Assembly: GCF_019175365.1 (NCBI RefSeq)
Contig: NZ_CP059572.1
Coordinates: 4,650,001 to 4,714,000, forward strand
From: Actinomadura graeca
GTDB taxonomy: Bacteria > Actinomycetota > Actinomycetes > Streptosporangiales > Streptosporangiaceae
Reading direction: 5' to 3'
DNA: 64,000 nucleotides
In this document: one piece after another, positions 49,751-58,461 of the stretch
Layout of the letters: each line of letters opens with the position of its first letter
How positions within the stretch are numbered: the first letter of the stretch is position 1
Position numbers and translations under genes: made by a program
Notes under the pieces: model-generated
What the model saw: the letters and a program-made list of their open reading frames with translations, nothing else
Databases searched by the model: none
Told to the model about the DNA's origin: nothing

Positions 49751-51526
49751 TCAGTCGTCGGCCAGCCAGAGACGCGTGTAGTCGTAACCGGCCGCGGTTG
49801 GGACGAAACGGGCGCCGCGCACGCGGGACGAGCGGAAGATCGTGTGCGCGCGGTCGAGCAGCGGCACGATCGCGGCGTCCTCCATGATCTTCTGGTCGGC
49901 CCGCTGCCAGAACCCGGCGGCCCGGGAGGCGTCATCGGCGGTGAGCGCCGCGTCGATCAGGTCGTTGACCTGGGAGTTGTTGTAGCCGCCGTAGTTGGTG
50001 GAGTTCGGCCCGTAGGCGCGGCCGTCAAAGAGCGGCTGGATGACCGACCGGCCGTTGTTGCCGTACCAGTCGGGGGTCCAGCCGGGGGCTGCGATGTCCC
50101 ACCGGCCTTCGCCTGCCTGCGCGGGCGTGACGAGCGTGCTGGAGTAGAAGGAACCGCCCGTGTCGGCCGTCAGTTCGGTCCGGACACCGCAGGCGGCCAG
50201 GTTCTGCTGGATCGACTGGGCGATCAACCTGTGGACGCTGTTGGTGCGGTACGGGAATCTCAGCGTGAGGCCCGGCCGACCCGCCTTGCCGAGCAACTCG
50301 CGGCATTTGGCCGGATCGCCCGACGCACCCGGTGTCGCATACCGGTCGGACGGCGCATAGCCCGCGCTCCCCGGCGGGATCACCGTGTGGAGCGGCCGCG
50401 CGACGGACGGCCCACCGACGATCTTGACGAGCGCGCTCCGGTCGATCGCGTACTCCAGTGCCTGCCTGACCTCCCGCTTGCCGAGGGCCCCGCCGTTGTT
50501 GGGGCTGCGCGTGTTGAACACGAGGTACGGGCTATTGCTCGGTGCGTCGCGGATCGCGAACCGCGGATCGTCGCGCAGCCGCGGGATCGCCTGTGTCGGG
50601 ACGGGCTGGTCCCACGCCAGGTCCGCGGAGCCCTGTTCGATCTGGCCCTGGACGGTCTCCGGCGAGTCCTGCCCGAGGGTGATCCGGATCTTCTCCACAT
50701 GCCGCTCGCGGAGCGGATCGGTGTCCTGACGCCAGGCCGGGTTCCGGGTGAGCAGATACGACATCCCCGGCCTGTACTCGCTGATCTGGTAGGGGCCGTC
50801 GGAGATCGTGTGCTGGCGGAAATCCCGTCCGTCCGGCACATACCGCTCGTACTCCTGCGGCGCGGCGGCGGTGAACGGCAACGACAGCAGGTTGAGGAAG
50901 TCGCTGGCGGGACGCTTCAGCCTGAACACCAGCGTCTCGTCGTCCTTTGCATGGATGCCCTCGATGTCTCGCTTCTGCTGATATTCGGCGATGGCACCGG
51001 GGTCCTTCGCGTCGACGCCGCCGAAGCCCCGGCAGAAGGCGTCCATCCCCTCGATGGTGGAGGTGTAGTAGCCCTTGGCGGGTGACGGCGAGGCGGGATT
51101 GCAAAGCCGCTCGAACCCACGCACGAAGTCCGGCGCGGTCACCGCCCGCACCGGGCGGGTGTTCCACAGGACTCCCTTGCGCAGCCGTACCGTGTAGGTC
51201 CGTCCGTCCTTGCCGATGTCGCCGTTCTCCCGTGTGGGAAGACGGACCGCGACGTCGGCACGCACGGGGACGGTCTCGTTGAAGTCGTTGGACGCGCGAG
51301 TCCCGAACAGGGTGCGCGCGTAGATCCGCGCCAGGCCGTACGCGCCGACGCTGGCCACCGACGCGGTGTCGAGATGCTCGACGTCGGACGAGCCGACGAC
51401 CCTCAGCGTCCCCCCGTCGCGCGGTGGCCCGTCCGCACCCGAGGCGGTCTCCCCCCCGCCGCACGCCGTCAGCCCGACCGCGAGCCCGGCGAGACCCGCC
51501 GCCACTCTGATCACATCGCGTGCCAT
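49751..51526 (-). CDS. Peptide/solute ABC-transporter binding lipoprotein (family 5)
   Basis: This 591-aa lipoprotein has a signal peptide ending in the lipobox LTACGGG. The SBP_bac_5 fold follows, including GGTLRVVGSSDVEHLDTAS, RKGVLWNTRPVRAVTAPDFVRGFERL and SDGPYQISEYRPGMSYLLTRNPAWRQDTDPLRE. GGAGG lies 5 bases before the ATG at 51526. Such proteins bind peptides, nickel or other solutes for DppA/OppA-type transporters. No permease or ATPase genes are adjacent, so it is an orphan here and may use a remote transporter. Confidence 0.9.
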   Translation of the reverse strand: MARDVIRVAAGLAGLAVGLTACGGGETASGADGPPRDGGTLRVVGSSDVEHLDTASVASVGAYGLARIYARTLFGTRASNDFNETVPVRADVAVRLPTRENGDIGKDGRTYTVRLRKGVLWNTRPVRAVTAPDFVRGFERLCNPASPSPAKGYYTSTIEGMDAFCRGFGGVDAKDPGAIAEYQQKRDIEGIHAKDDETLVFRLKRPASDFLNLLSLPFTAAAPQEYERYVPDGRDFRQHTISDGPYQISEYRPGMSYLLTRNPAWRQDTDPLRERHVEKIRITLGQDSPETVQGQIEQGSADLAWDQPVPTQAIPRLRDDPRFAIRDAPSNSPYLVFNTRSPNNGGALGKREVRQALEYAIDRSALVKIVGGPSVARPLHTVIPPGSAGYAPSDRYATPGASGDPAKCRELLGKAGRPGLTLRFPYRTNSVHRLIAQSIQQNLAACGVRTELTADTGGSFYSSTLVTPAQAGEGRWDIAAPGWTPDWYGNNGRSVIQPLFDGRAYGPNSTNYGGYNNSQVNDLIDAALTADDASRAAGFWQRADQKIMEDAAIVPLLDRAHTIFRSSRVRGARFVPTAAGYDYTRLWLADD

Positions 51527-51644
51527 CACGTCCTCCACTCGGTCCTCGGAAGCGGGCGCGCAATCACTGGCGGTGTCACAGTAGGGCCGGAGCGTGACGA
51601 AGAGCCGCTACATCACCGTTTTCCTCTGGGAGCTCTCAAGAAGT

Positions 51645-51687
51645 AAGGACGCGCTGACAGTGCGATGTCCACTGTCCAGGCGTCCTT
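51645..51687. terminator. Two-stem hairpin upstream of the lipoprotein gene
   Basis: An outer 8-bp stem AAGGACGC/GCGTCCTT encloses an ACAGTG/CACTGT stem. The element lies about 120 bp upstream of the lipoprotein ATG. It could be a terminator of ino1 read-through or a leader structure. Confidence 0.5.
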
Positions 51688-51850
51688 TGAAGACTTCGTG
51701 ATCGGATTCTCAACCTCTCACGACCCGCACCCCGCGACGAGCCCCCGCCCGCCCACAACACCCTCCCCGAACCGCTCCATGCCCCTCACCCGACCAGGCC
51801 GTCCACGAAACGTGGACGCTCGCCCCCGACCACACCGCGGGCGGAACGGC

Positions 51851-51883
51851 AAGGCCGCCCTGCCTGGTGGGCAGGGCGGCCTT
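51851..51883. terminator. Perfect 14-bp hairpin, ino1 terminator
   Basis: AAGGCCGCCCTGCC at 51851-51864 pairs with its complement at 51870-51883 around a five-base loop. It is 25 bp after the ino1 stop. A T-run is lacking. Confidence 0.75.
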
Positions 51884-51908
51884 GTGATGCCGTGTTCGGG
51901 GGACGACC

Positions 51909-52988
51909 TCAGCGGTCGACCTCACCGCGGATGAACCTCTCGACGGCCTCGCGGGCCTGGTCGTCGTTGTACTGCTCCGGCGGGGACTTCATGAAGTACG
52001 AGCTGGCCGACAGGATCGGGCCGCCGATGCCGCGGTCCTTGGCGATCTTCGCGGCGCGGACGGCGTCGATGATGACGCCGGCGGAGTTCGGAGAGTCCCA
52101 GACCTCCAGCTTGTACTCCAGGTTGAGGGGGGTGTCGCCGAACGACTTGCCCTCCAGGCGGACGTAGGCCCACTTGCGGTCGTCCAGCCACGGCACGTGG
52201 TCGGACGGGCCGATGTGCACGTCGGCCTTGGCCATCTCGTGCGGGATCTGCGACGTGACCGACTGGGTCTTGGAGATCTTCTTGGACTGGAGGCGCTTAC
52301 GCTCCAGCATGTTCATGAAGTCCATGTTGCCGCCGAAGTTGAGCTGGTAGGTGCGCAGCAGCTCGACGCCGCGGTCCTCGAACAGCTTGGCCATCACGCG
52401 GTGGGTGATGGTCGCGCCGACCTGGGACTTGATGTCGTCACCGACGATCGGGACGCCGGCGTCGGCGAACTTCTGGGCCCACTCGGGGTCGCTGGCGATG
52501 AAGACCGGCAGCGCGTTCACGAACGCGACCTTGGCGTCGATCGCGCACTGGGCGTAGAAGCGGTCGGCTTCCTCCGAGCCCACGGGCAGGTAGGACACCA
52601 GGACGTCGACCTCGGCGTCCTTCAGCGCCTGCACCACGTCGACGGGCGCGGCGTCGGACTCCTCGACCATGTCGAGGTAGTACTCGCCAAGGCCGTCGAA
52701 GGTGTGGCCGCGCTGGACGATCACGCCGGTCGGCGGGACGTCGGCGAACTTGATGGTGTTGTTCTCGCTGGCGTGGATGGCCTCGGACAGGTCCATCCCG
52801 ACCTTCTTGGCGTCGACGTCGAACGCCGCGACGAACTCGACGTCGCCGACGTGGTAGTCGCCGAACTGGACGTGCATGAGGCCGGGGACTCGCGTCTCGG
52901 GGGCCGCGTCCTTGTAGAACTCGACACCCTGGACGAGCGAAGAGGCGCAGTTGCCCACACCCACGATGGCTACGCGCACCGAACCCAT
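51909..52988 (-). CDS. ino1: Inositol-3-phosphate synthase
   Basis: This enzyme makes myo-inositol 3-phosphate from glucose 6-phosphate, feeding phosphatidylinositol and mycothiol. It is 359 aa from the ATG at 52988 with AAGGAG 8 bases upstream. The NAD motif [20 protein letters not shown] opens the protein. Further on are [18 protein letters not shown] and the strongly conserved [25 protein letters not shown] and [26 protein letters not shown]. It lies 68 bp downstream of a PadR gene on the same strand, a conserved actinobacterial pair (Rv0046c/Rv0047c). Confidence 0.96.
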   Translation of the reverse strand: MGSVRVAIVGVGNCASSLVQGVEFYKDAAPETRVPGLMHVQFGDYHVGDVEFVAAFDVDAKKVGMDLSEAIHASENNTIKFADVPPTGVIVQRGHTFDGLGEYYLDMVEESDAAPVDVVQALKDAEVDVLVSYLPVGSEEADRFYAQCAIDAKVAFVNALPVFIASDPEWAQKFADAGVPIVGDDIKSQVGATITHRVMAKLFEDRGVELLRTYQLNFGGNMDFMNMLERKRLQSKKISKTQSVTSQIPHEMAKADVHIGPSDHVPWLDDRKWAYVRLEGKSFGDTPLNLEYKLEVWDSPNSAGVIIDAVRAAKIAKDRGIGGPILSASSYFMKSPPEQYNDDQAREAVERFIRGEVDR

Positions 52989-53055
52989 CCGGTTGCTCCT
53001 TCTCTCTAGCGGAACATGTGGTGTTTCTTCACCCGACCTCGAAGGCACGGGGCCG

Positions 53056-53676
53056 TCAGCGGCCCTTGTCCCGAGGCATGTCCTGATTAGCCGAAGATGA
53101 CTTTGCTTGTTGTTCCTGCTCCGCCCGCTCGCGCCCGATGAGCTCGTTGAGCCACCTGACCTCGCGTTCGACGGACTCCAGCCCGTGGTTCTGCAGCTCA
53201 AGGGTGTAGGAGTCGACCCGCTCCCGGGTCCGCGCCAGGGCGGCGCGCACGCTTTCGAGCCGCTCCTCCAGCCGGCTGCGCCGGCCTTCGAGGATCCTCA
53301 GCCGGACGTCCGCGCGGGTGTGCGAGAAGAAGGCGAAGTGCACGCCGAACCCCTCGTCCTCCCATGACGCCGGGCCGGCCTCGGTGAGGAGCTGCTGGAG
53401 CCGCTCCTTGCCGTCGGCGGTGAGCTTGTAGACGATCTTCGATCGGCGGCTCTGCAACGCCAGCGCCGTGTTCGGCTCCTCCGGCCGGTCCTCCATGATC
53501 AGCCCGCTGGTGAGGAGCTGCTTGAGGCACGGGTAGAGCGATCCGTACGAGAAGGCGCGGAACATGCCCAGCAGGGCGTTGAGCCGCTTGCGCAGCTCGT
53601 ACCCGTGCATCGGGGATTCGTGCAGCAGGCCGAGCACGGCGAGCTCCAGCACGCCCGCGCCCTTCTTGCCCGCCAT
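53056..53676 (-). CDS. PadR-family transcriptional regulator next to ino1
   Basis: This 206-aa regulator has an N-terminal PadR winged helix ([52 protein letters not shown]) with dimerisation helices at the C-terminus (residues 130-200, many Arg/Glu). It lies immediately upstream of ino1 and probably controls it and itself. A long inverted repeat just before the gene (53713-53748) is a likely operator. The ligand is unknown. Confidence 0.92.
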   Translation of the reverse strand: MAGKKGAGVLELAVLGLLHESPMHGYELRKRLNALLGMFRAFSYGSLYPCLKQLLTSGLIMEDRPEEPNTALALQSRRSKIVYKLTADGKERLQQLLTEAGPASWEDEGFGVHFAFFSHTRADVRLRILEGRRSRLEERLESVRAALARTRERVDSYTLELQNHGLESVEREVRWLNELIGRERAEQEQQAKSSSANQDMPRDKGR

Positions 53677-53712
53677 CCCGGTTCCCTCTTCCGCCGAGCC
53701 GATGTCTCAATC

Positions 53713-53748
53713 CGATGTATCGAGCGAATGTATCGCTTCGATACATCG
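53713..53748. promoter_or_regulatory. Inverted-repeat operator for the PadR gene
   Basis: CGATGTATCGA at 53713-53723 pairs with TCGATACATCG at 53738-53748. The 14-bp spacer contains a third GTATCG half-site. It lies 37-72 bp upstream of the PadR start, a position typical for autorepression. The TGTATCGA/TCGATACA half-sites resemble PadR-type operators. Confidence 0.75.
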
Positions 53749-53868
53749 CAAAGATACGTACGCGCGCGCCTCCTGGCAAGTCCACCCTCTGTCCGCTGGT
53801 CAGGAAGCTGCCGGGTCGTTCGCCGAACCCCGTCACACCATGGTCGAACCCAGCCCCGGAGCGCGAAA

Positions 53869-53891
53869 GTAGAACCGCGTTCTGTGGATAA
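53869..53891 (+). repeat. Dispersed 23-bp element, copy 2
   Basis: GTAGAAC, then CGCG, then TTCTGTGGATAA. It carries a perfect AGAAC/GTTCT dyad and, at 53883-53891, an exact DnaA box on the reverse strand. It lies 71 bp upstream of the DUF5318 start, in a divergent gap with PadR. Confidence 0.6.
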
Positions 53892-53961
53892 CCGGCCGTC
53901 GTGGTTCCCCGAGGTCGACCCGCGAGGCTTACGCTGCTGACATGTGGGGTCGGAGCCGCCG

Positions 53962-54339
53962 GTGAGACCGAGATCGGTGGTCGACTACGGACTCGCGAAG
54001 CGGGCGGCGCTCGCGGAATTGCGGTCCGGCTCCGTGACCAGGGACGACGCGTGCGACGCCCATCCCTACCTGCTTCGTGCGGCCAGGTATCACGGCGAGC
54101 CCACCGACCAGCGGTGCCCCGTCTGTGACCGGGAGCGGCTCACCCACGTGACCTACGTATACGGGGACGAACTGGGGCGTTACGAAGGTCGTGTCAGAGC
54201 CACTGCCGAGCTCGCCGAGATGGATCGCGAATACGGCGAATTCCGGGTGTATGTGGTGGAAGTGTGTCAAAGTTGCGCTTGGAACCACCTGGCCGTGTCC
54301 TACGTCCTCGGTCACGGGGAGCAGAGCCCCGAGCGGTAG
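53962..54339 (+). CDS. DUF5318 family protein
   Basis: This 125-aa conserved actinobacterial protein of unknown role reads VRPRSVVDYGLAKRAALAELRSGSVTRDDACDAHPYLLRAARYHGE. Four cysteines in two pairs (QRCPVCDRE and VCQSCAW) suggest a small zinc ribbon. The GTG at 53962 has GGAG 6 bases upstream. A GTG at 53944 is also in frame. In mycobacteria a homologue precedes ponA1 (Rv0050), as here, suggesting a link with cell-wall synthesis. Confidence 0.82.
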   Translation: MRPRSVVDYGLAKRAALAELRSGSVTRDDACDAHPYLLRAARYHGEPTDQRCPVCDRERLTHVTYVYGDELGRYEGRVRATAELAEMDREYGEFRVYVVEVCQSCAWNHLAVSYVLGHGEQSPER

Positions 54340-54437
54340 ACAGCGAGGGAGGATTTCGCCGACCGCACCGTTGGTCAGGGCGTTGACCAGCCGGAACACA
54401 GGTTCACCGTGCATTGCGCTCCCCCCGCTCACCAGCC

Positions 54438-54497
54438 CGCACAGTACTCTTCGGACGGCGCACGAGTCGTTGTCCCCTGTCGATGAGGTCGCGTGAG
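54438..54497 (+). promoter_or_regulatory. Leader shared by the two PBP genes, copy 1
   Basis: The sequence from CACAGTACTC to TGATGAGGTCGCGTGAG is repeated before the second PBP at about 58408-58461, with near-identity in CAGTACTCT, CGGACG, CGCAC and GATGAGGTCGC. It probably holds a shared promoter and ribosome site carried along in the gene duplication. Confidence 0.6.
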
Positions 54498-57400
54498 TAA
54501 TCCAAGCCAGCCCCGACCGGAGTCCGGGTCGCAGTGGCCGGGCGGGCAGCAGGTCCCCCGTCTTGGCCGCTCAAGTGATCCGGAGTTGCCGGATGCCCAG
54601 AGCGAGGAGAATCCGGACGGCGGTCCATCACCCCTCGCCGGCGGAGCCGTCCCCGGGCCGTCCGCCGTTCCGTCTTCCGCTCCCGCGGACGGCGAGGGCG
54701 CTCTGGAACCGGACGCCACGGCCATCTTCGGCCCACCGCCGCCGTCATCCGGCGAGCACCTCTCCAGGGGGCCACAATCCCCTGGCGTCCCCGCTCGCCC
54801 TTCCGGTGACCCTCTGGCAGAGGATCCCCTCACTCCTGGCTTCATGGGCGCACCTGCGGCACCTTCCGCCGCAGATGGTCTCAGCGCCCAGTCGGGTTCG
54901 TTCCGCAGCGGGACAAGCGGGCCGGGTGCTGCGGGCGTTCCGGGCGGGCCGGGCGTTCCGAGCGGGCCGGGCGTTCCGAACGGGCTGAGTGGGGCTAGCG
55001 CGCCGCCGTCCGGTCTGCTGAACGGACCGGCCCCCTCCGCGTCCTCAGGAGCCTTCGGCATCGCCCCGGACGGGCCGAGGCCCTCTGACGGTCTCTCCAA
55101 ACCCGCGTCTACCGGTACCGGCGGTCCGTCCGTGAGCGGGCCCGCCGGTCCGAGTGGCCTGGGCACGCCTCCACCTTCGCCTCCCCCGGCCACAAGTGCG
55201 TCTGGCGGTTCGGTCAAGGACGATGCGCTGGGCAGCTTCGACACGACGCGAACCGACATAGGAAGCAGCGCTTCGAGCGCTCCCGGTGACGGTGCTGCTG
55301 TAGGTGGGCCGACGATGTCGGCGGGTCCCTCCGGCATCGGCATCCCGAATGGACTCGGCGGTGGGGGAAGCGGTGCCATCCCTTTCCCACCGCCCGGCAC
55401 CCCTGGCCCGGGTTCGTCGAGCGGGCCGACGCCGGTCACGGGCCCTGGGCGTGACATGCCGCCTAGCGGACCCGGTGTCTTCAATGCTCCGGGTCCGGTC
55501 GCCGGCCCTGGAGCTGTCGGCGGTGTGGGGCCTGGCATGGCCGCCGGGCCGCCCTCTATGAGACCGCCCGAGCGATCCGGGAGCATTCCGATCGGTGGAC
55601 CGGGCGGCCCTGTTGGGCCTAACGGACCTATTGGTCCGGGCGGCCCTGTTGGACTCGGCGGGCCCGGCGGAATGGGGCCGGGCGGTCCTGGTCCTTCTGG
55701 TTCCTTCGGGGTGGGTGGCGCAGCGCCCGGCCCCGGGTTCGGCATGCCCGGGACACCTCCCGGGCCCGGGCATCGAGCCGCCGGAGGCGGAGCCGGGCTG
55801 GCCGGTGGCCTCGGCGCGGTCAAGGCACGGCTCGCCAATGTCAGTGTTCCGGGCGTTTCGAAGAAGTCCGGCGGCAAGGGGCAGCGTGGGTCTTCTGGCC
55901 CCGGCCACCCCGGCGCCTTCTTGAGCCCCGCAGGCCCGGGTGGCCCCGGCATGCCCGGCGGCCCCGGACCCGGTGGCCCCGGTGGTCCGGGCGGGCCGGG
56001 GGGTCCTGGTGGGCCCAGCGGCCCTGGTGGGCCCGGAAAGCCTCCGGCCCGGAAGCGGAGCTTCGTCGATCATCTTCGGTCGCGGAACACGGGGTGGCGG
56101 CGTTTCATCCCCTCGTGGAAGATCGTGGCCGGCGTCTGCGCGCTCGGATTCGTCAGCTTCCTCACGCTGATCTGGGTCGCGTACGCGAACACGCCCACTC
56201 CGGCCGAGCCGACCGTGGCCGGCGTCGAGGACCAGGCGTCGATCTTCTACTTCACCGACCGCACCGAGATCGGACGGATCGGGAAGAAGCGGCAGAGCGT
56301 CGAGCTGAAGCAGGTGCCGCCGATCGTCCAGGACGCGGTGCTGGCCGCGGAGAACCGGAGCTTCCGCACCGACCCGGGTTTCTCGGTGAAGGGGACGACC
56401 CGGGCGGTGTGGGCGAACCTGACCGGCGGGTCGGGCGGCGGATCCACGATCACGCAGCAGCTCGCGAAGAACTACTACTCCGATCCGGCCAACCGGACCA
56501 TGAGCCGGAAGTTCCAGGAGCTGTTCATCTCGCTGAAGCTGGAGGACAAGTACTCCAAGGACGAGATCCTCAAGCTCTACCTGAACACCATCTACTTCGG
56601 CCGTGACACCTACGGCATCCAGGCGGCGTCCCGGGAGTACTTCGGCAAGGACGTGTGGGAGCTGAAGCCGGACCAGGCGGCCGTCCTCGGCGGGATCATC
56701 CAGAACCCGAACCGGGACCCGGGCGAGAAGGCGAACCGGGCGTGGGCGAACGAGCGGTACCAGTACACGCTCAAGGGCCTGGTCTCGATGAAGAAGCTCA
56801 GCGAGGCCGACGCGAACCGGTACATGGCGAAGCTCCCCAAGATCAACAAGGCGGGGACCGGCGACCAGCTCTACAGCGGCCAGCGCGGCTACATGCTGAT
56901 GCGGGCCAAGGAGGAGCTGCGCAGGCTGAAGATCGACAACAAGGAGCTGACGACCAAGGGCCTGCGCGTCTACACGACCTTCGACAGCAGGAAGATGAAG
57001 CAGGCCGAGCGGGCGGCGCAGCGCACCGTCCCGCAGGTGGACCCGAAGAAGCTCGCGAAGAAGAAGATCCGTGTCGGGCTGGTGTCGGTGAACACGGCCA
57101 ACGGCGAGGTCGTCGCGTTCTACGGCGGGCCGGACTACCTGGCGCAGGCGTTCGACAACGTGTGGTCTGGGTCGGCGCAGGCGGGGTCGGCGATGAAGCC
57201 GTACGTGCTGGCGACCGCGCTCAAGCAGGGCTACAGCCTGAAGAGCATGGTCGAGGGCAGGTCGATGACGCCGATCGACCCGAACGGGAACGTGGTGCCG
57301 AGGGGCACCGCGAACGCCACGGTCGTCCCGAACAGCCATGACGAGGGACCGGCGATCGACCTCGTCAAGGCGACGCAGGACTCGGTGAACACGGCGTTCC

Positions 57401-58368
57401 TCCAGCTGATGGGCAAGGTCGGCATCCCCGAGGTGATCAAGACCGAGACGGACGCGGGCATCGCGTCCGACCTGCTCAAGCCGCACTCCTGCTGCATCAA
57501 CCTCGCCCTCGGCGTCAACAACATCCGTCCGATCGAGCAGGCGGCGGGGTACGCGGCGTTCGCCAACGGCGGCGTCTACCACCAGCCGCACGTGATCCGT
57601 ACCGTCAAGATGAGCGATAACAAGACGGTGCGCCTGAAGCCGCGGTACGAGTCGCGCCGCATCTTCGACCGCAAGGTCGCGGCGAACGCGACCTACGCGA
57701 TGCAGCAGGTCATCCGGGGCGGGACCGCGACGGCGGCGGCGCTGCCGGACGGCCGTCCCGCCGCGGGCAAGACCGGCACGACCGACCGGAACGTCGCGAC
57801 GTGGTTCGTCGGGTACGTGCCGCAGATGTCGACGGCCGTCACCTTGTACAACGACGCGACCGGTCCGGACGGGAAGAAGAAGTCGCTCATCCTGCCGGGC
57901 ATCGGCGAAGTCCAAGGCGGGACGATCCCGGCCCGCATCTGGCGCACCTACATGTCGAACGCGACGCAGGGGATGAGCCCCGAGGCGTTCCCGCAGCCGG
58001 TGTGGGACGGGATCGTGCAGAGATGGGCGAAGCCACCGCCCAAGAGAGAGGACGACGGAAGGCCGCCGTGGTGCGATGGTCCGTTCGGTCAGTTCGACCC
58101 GCGGTGCCAGGACGACGACGACGGCGGTTCCGGCGACGGTGACAAGCCGCCGTGCCAGTCGCCGTTCCCGGATGGGAACTGCGACCCGAACAAGCCGCCG
58201 GGCAACCCGCCACCGCGTTGGTGGTGCGGCCTCCACCGTGGCGATCCGTCGTGCCGTTTCGGCGGCGGCGGGCGTCAGCCGCGGGCGGAGGGCACGGCGC
58301 AGCTGCTACCGCTCACAAGGCCGCCCGAACGGGCTGGGACGGCCGCTGGGAAAGGCGGTGTGAGATGA
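54493..58368 (+). CDS. Class A penicillin-binding protein (bifunctional transglycosylase/transpeptidase), copy 1
   Basis: This protein polymerises and crosslinks peptidoglycan. At 1291 aa it is unusually long. Residues 1-530 are a Gly/Pro/Ser-rich, collagen-like cytoplasmic stretch, and a membrane helix lies at about 541-565 (WKIVAGVCALGFVSFLTLIWVAY). The GT51 domain follows (LAAENRSFRTDPGF near 618, GGSTITQQLAKNYY). Its first motif has EN where most have ED. The transpeptidase has Ser899 (GSAMKPYV), SVN at 964 and KTGTT at 1093. The C-terminus is Pro/Asp/Cys-rich. The GTG start has GATGAGG upstream. The leader resembles that of the next gene, indicating tandem duplication. Confidence 0.94.
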   Translation: MSNPSQPRPESGSQWPGGQQVPRLGRSSDPELPDAQSEENPDGGPSPLAGGAVPGPSAVPSSAPADGEGALEPDATAIFGPPPPSSGEHLSRGPQSPGVPARPSGDPLAEDPLTPGFMGAPAAPSAADGLSAQSGSFRSGTSGPGAAGVPGGPGVPSGPGVPNGLSGASAPPSGLLNGPAPSASSGAFGIAPDGPRPSDGLSKPASTGTGGPSVSGPAGPSGLGTPPPSPPPATSASGGSVKDDALGSFDTTRTDIGSSASSAPGDGAAVGGPTMSAGPSGIGIPNGLGGGGSGAIPFPPPGTPGPGSSSGPTPVTGPGRDMPPSGPGVFNAPGPVAGPGAVGGVGPGMAAGPPSMRPPERSGSIPIGGPGGPVGPNGPIGPGGPVGLGGPGGMGPGGPGPSGSFGVGGAAPGPGFGMPGTPPGPGHRAAGGGAGLAGGLGAVKARLANVSVPGVSKKSGGKGQRGSSGPGHPGAFLSPAGPGGPGMPGGPGPGGPGGPGGPGGPGGPSGPGGPGKPPARKRSFVDHLRSRNTGWRRFIPSWKIVAGVCALGFVSFLTLIWVAYANTPTPAEPTVAGVEDQASIFYFTDRTEIGRIGKKRQSVELKQVPPIVQDAVLAAENRSFRTDPGFSVKGTTRAVWANLTGGSGGGSTITQQLAKNYYSDPANRTMSRKFQELFISLKLEDKYSKDEILKLYLNTIYFGRDTYGIQAASREYFGKDVWELKPDQAAVLGGIIQNPNRDPGEKANRAWANERYQYTLKGLVSMKKLSEADANRYMAKLPKINKAGTGDQLYSGQRGYMLMRAKEELRRLKIDNKELTTKGLRVYTTFDSRKMKQAERAAQRTVPQVDPKKLAKKKIRVGLVSVNTANGEVVAFYGGPDYLAQAFDNVWSGSAQAGSAMKPYVLATALKQGYSLKSMVEGRSMTPIDPNGNVVPRGTANATVVPNSHDEGPAIDLVKATQDSVNTAFLQLMGKVGIPEVIKTETDAGIASDLLKPHSCCINLALGVNNIRPIEQAAGYAAFANGGVYHQPHVIRTVKMSDNKTVRLKPRYESRRIFDRKVAANATYAMQQVIRGGTATAAALPDGRPAAGKTGTTDRNVATWFVGYVPQMSTAVTLYNDATGPDGKKKSLILPGIGEVQGGTIPARIWRTYMSNATQGMSPEAFPQPVWDGIVQRWAKPPPKREDDGRPPWCDGPFGQFDPRCQDDDDGGSGDGDKPPCQSPFPDGNCDPNKPPGNPPPRWWCGLHRGDPSCRFGGGGRQPRAEGTAQLLPLTRPPERAGTAAGKGGVR

Positions 58369-58407
58369 AGCGGGACCTCGCTCCTCCGGCCCCCCTGCCC
58401 CCACGTG

Positions 58408-58461
58408 CGCAGTACTCTCGGACGACGCACAGCCGTACCCCAGTTGATGAGGTCGCGTGAG
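58408..58461 (+). promoter_or_regulatory. Leader shared by the two PBP genes, copy 2
   Basis: This region repeats CAGTACTCTCGGACG, CGCACAG and GATGAGGTCGCGTGAG from in front of the first PBP. The copy spans the 88-bp gap between the tandem genes. Preservation between the copies suggests a functional element. Confidence 0.6.

Larger units (their letters stand above)
51527..51908. other. Gap upstream of the lipoprotein gene
   Basis: This 382-bp noncoding stretch contains two hairpins. AAGGACGC at 51645-51652 pairs with GCGTCCTT at 51680-51687 around an inner ACAGTG/CACTGT stem. A 14-bp perfect hairpin lies at 51851-51883, probably the ino1 terminator. Promoters for the lipoprotein gene probably lie between them. 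Confidence 0.55.

Noticed and set aside
55045..58236. 1063-codon minus-strand open frame opposite the first PBP
   Set aside because: Arg/Pro/His-rich product with no domain, lying antisense to an intact PBP.
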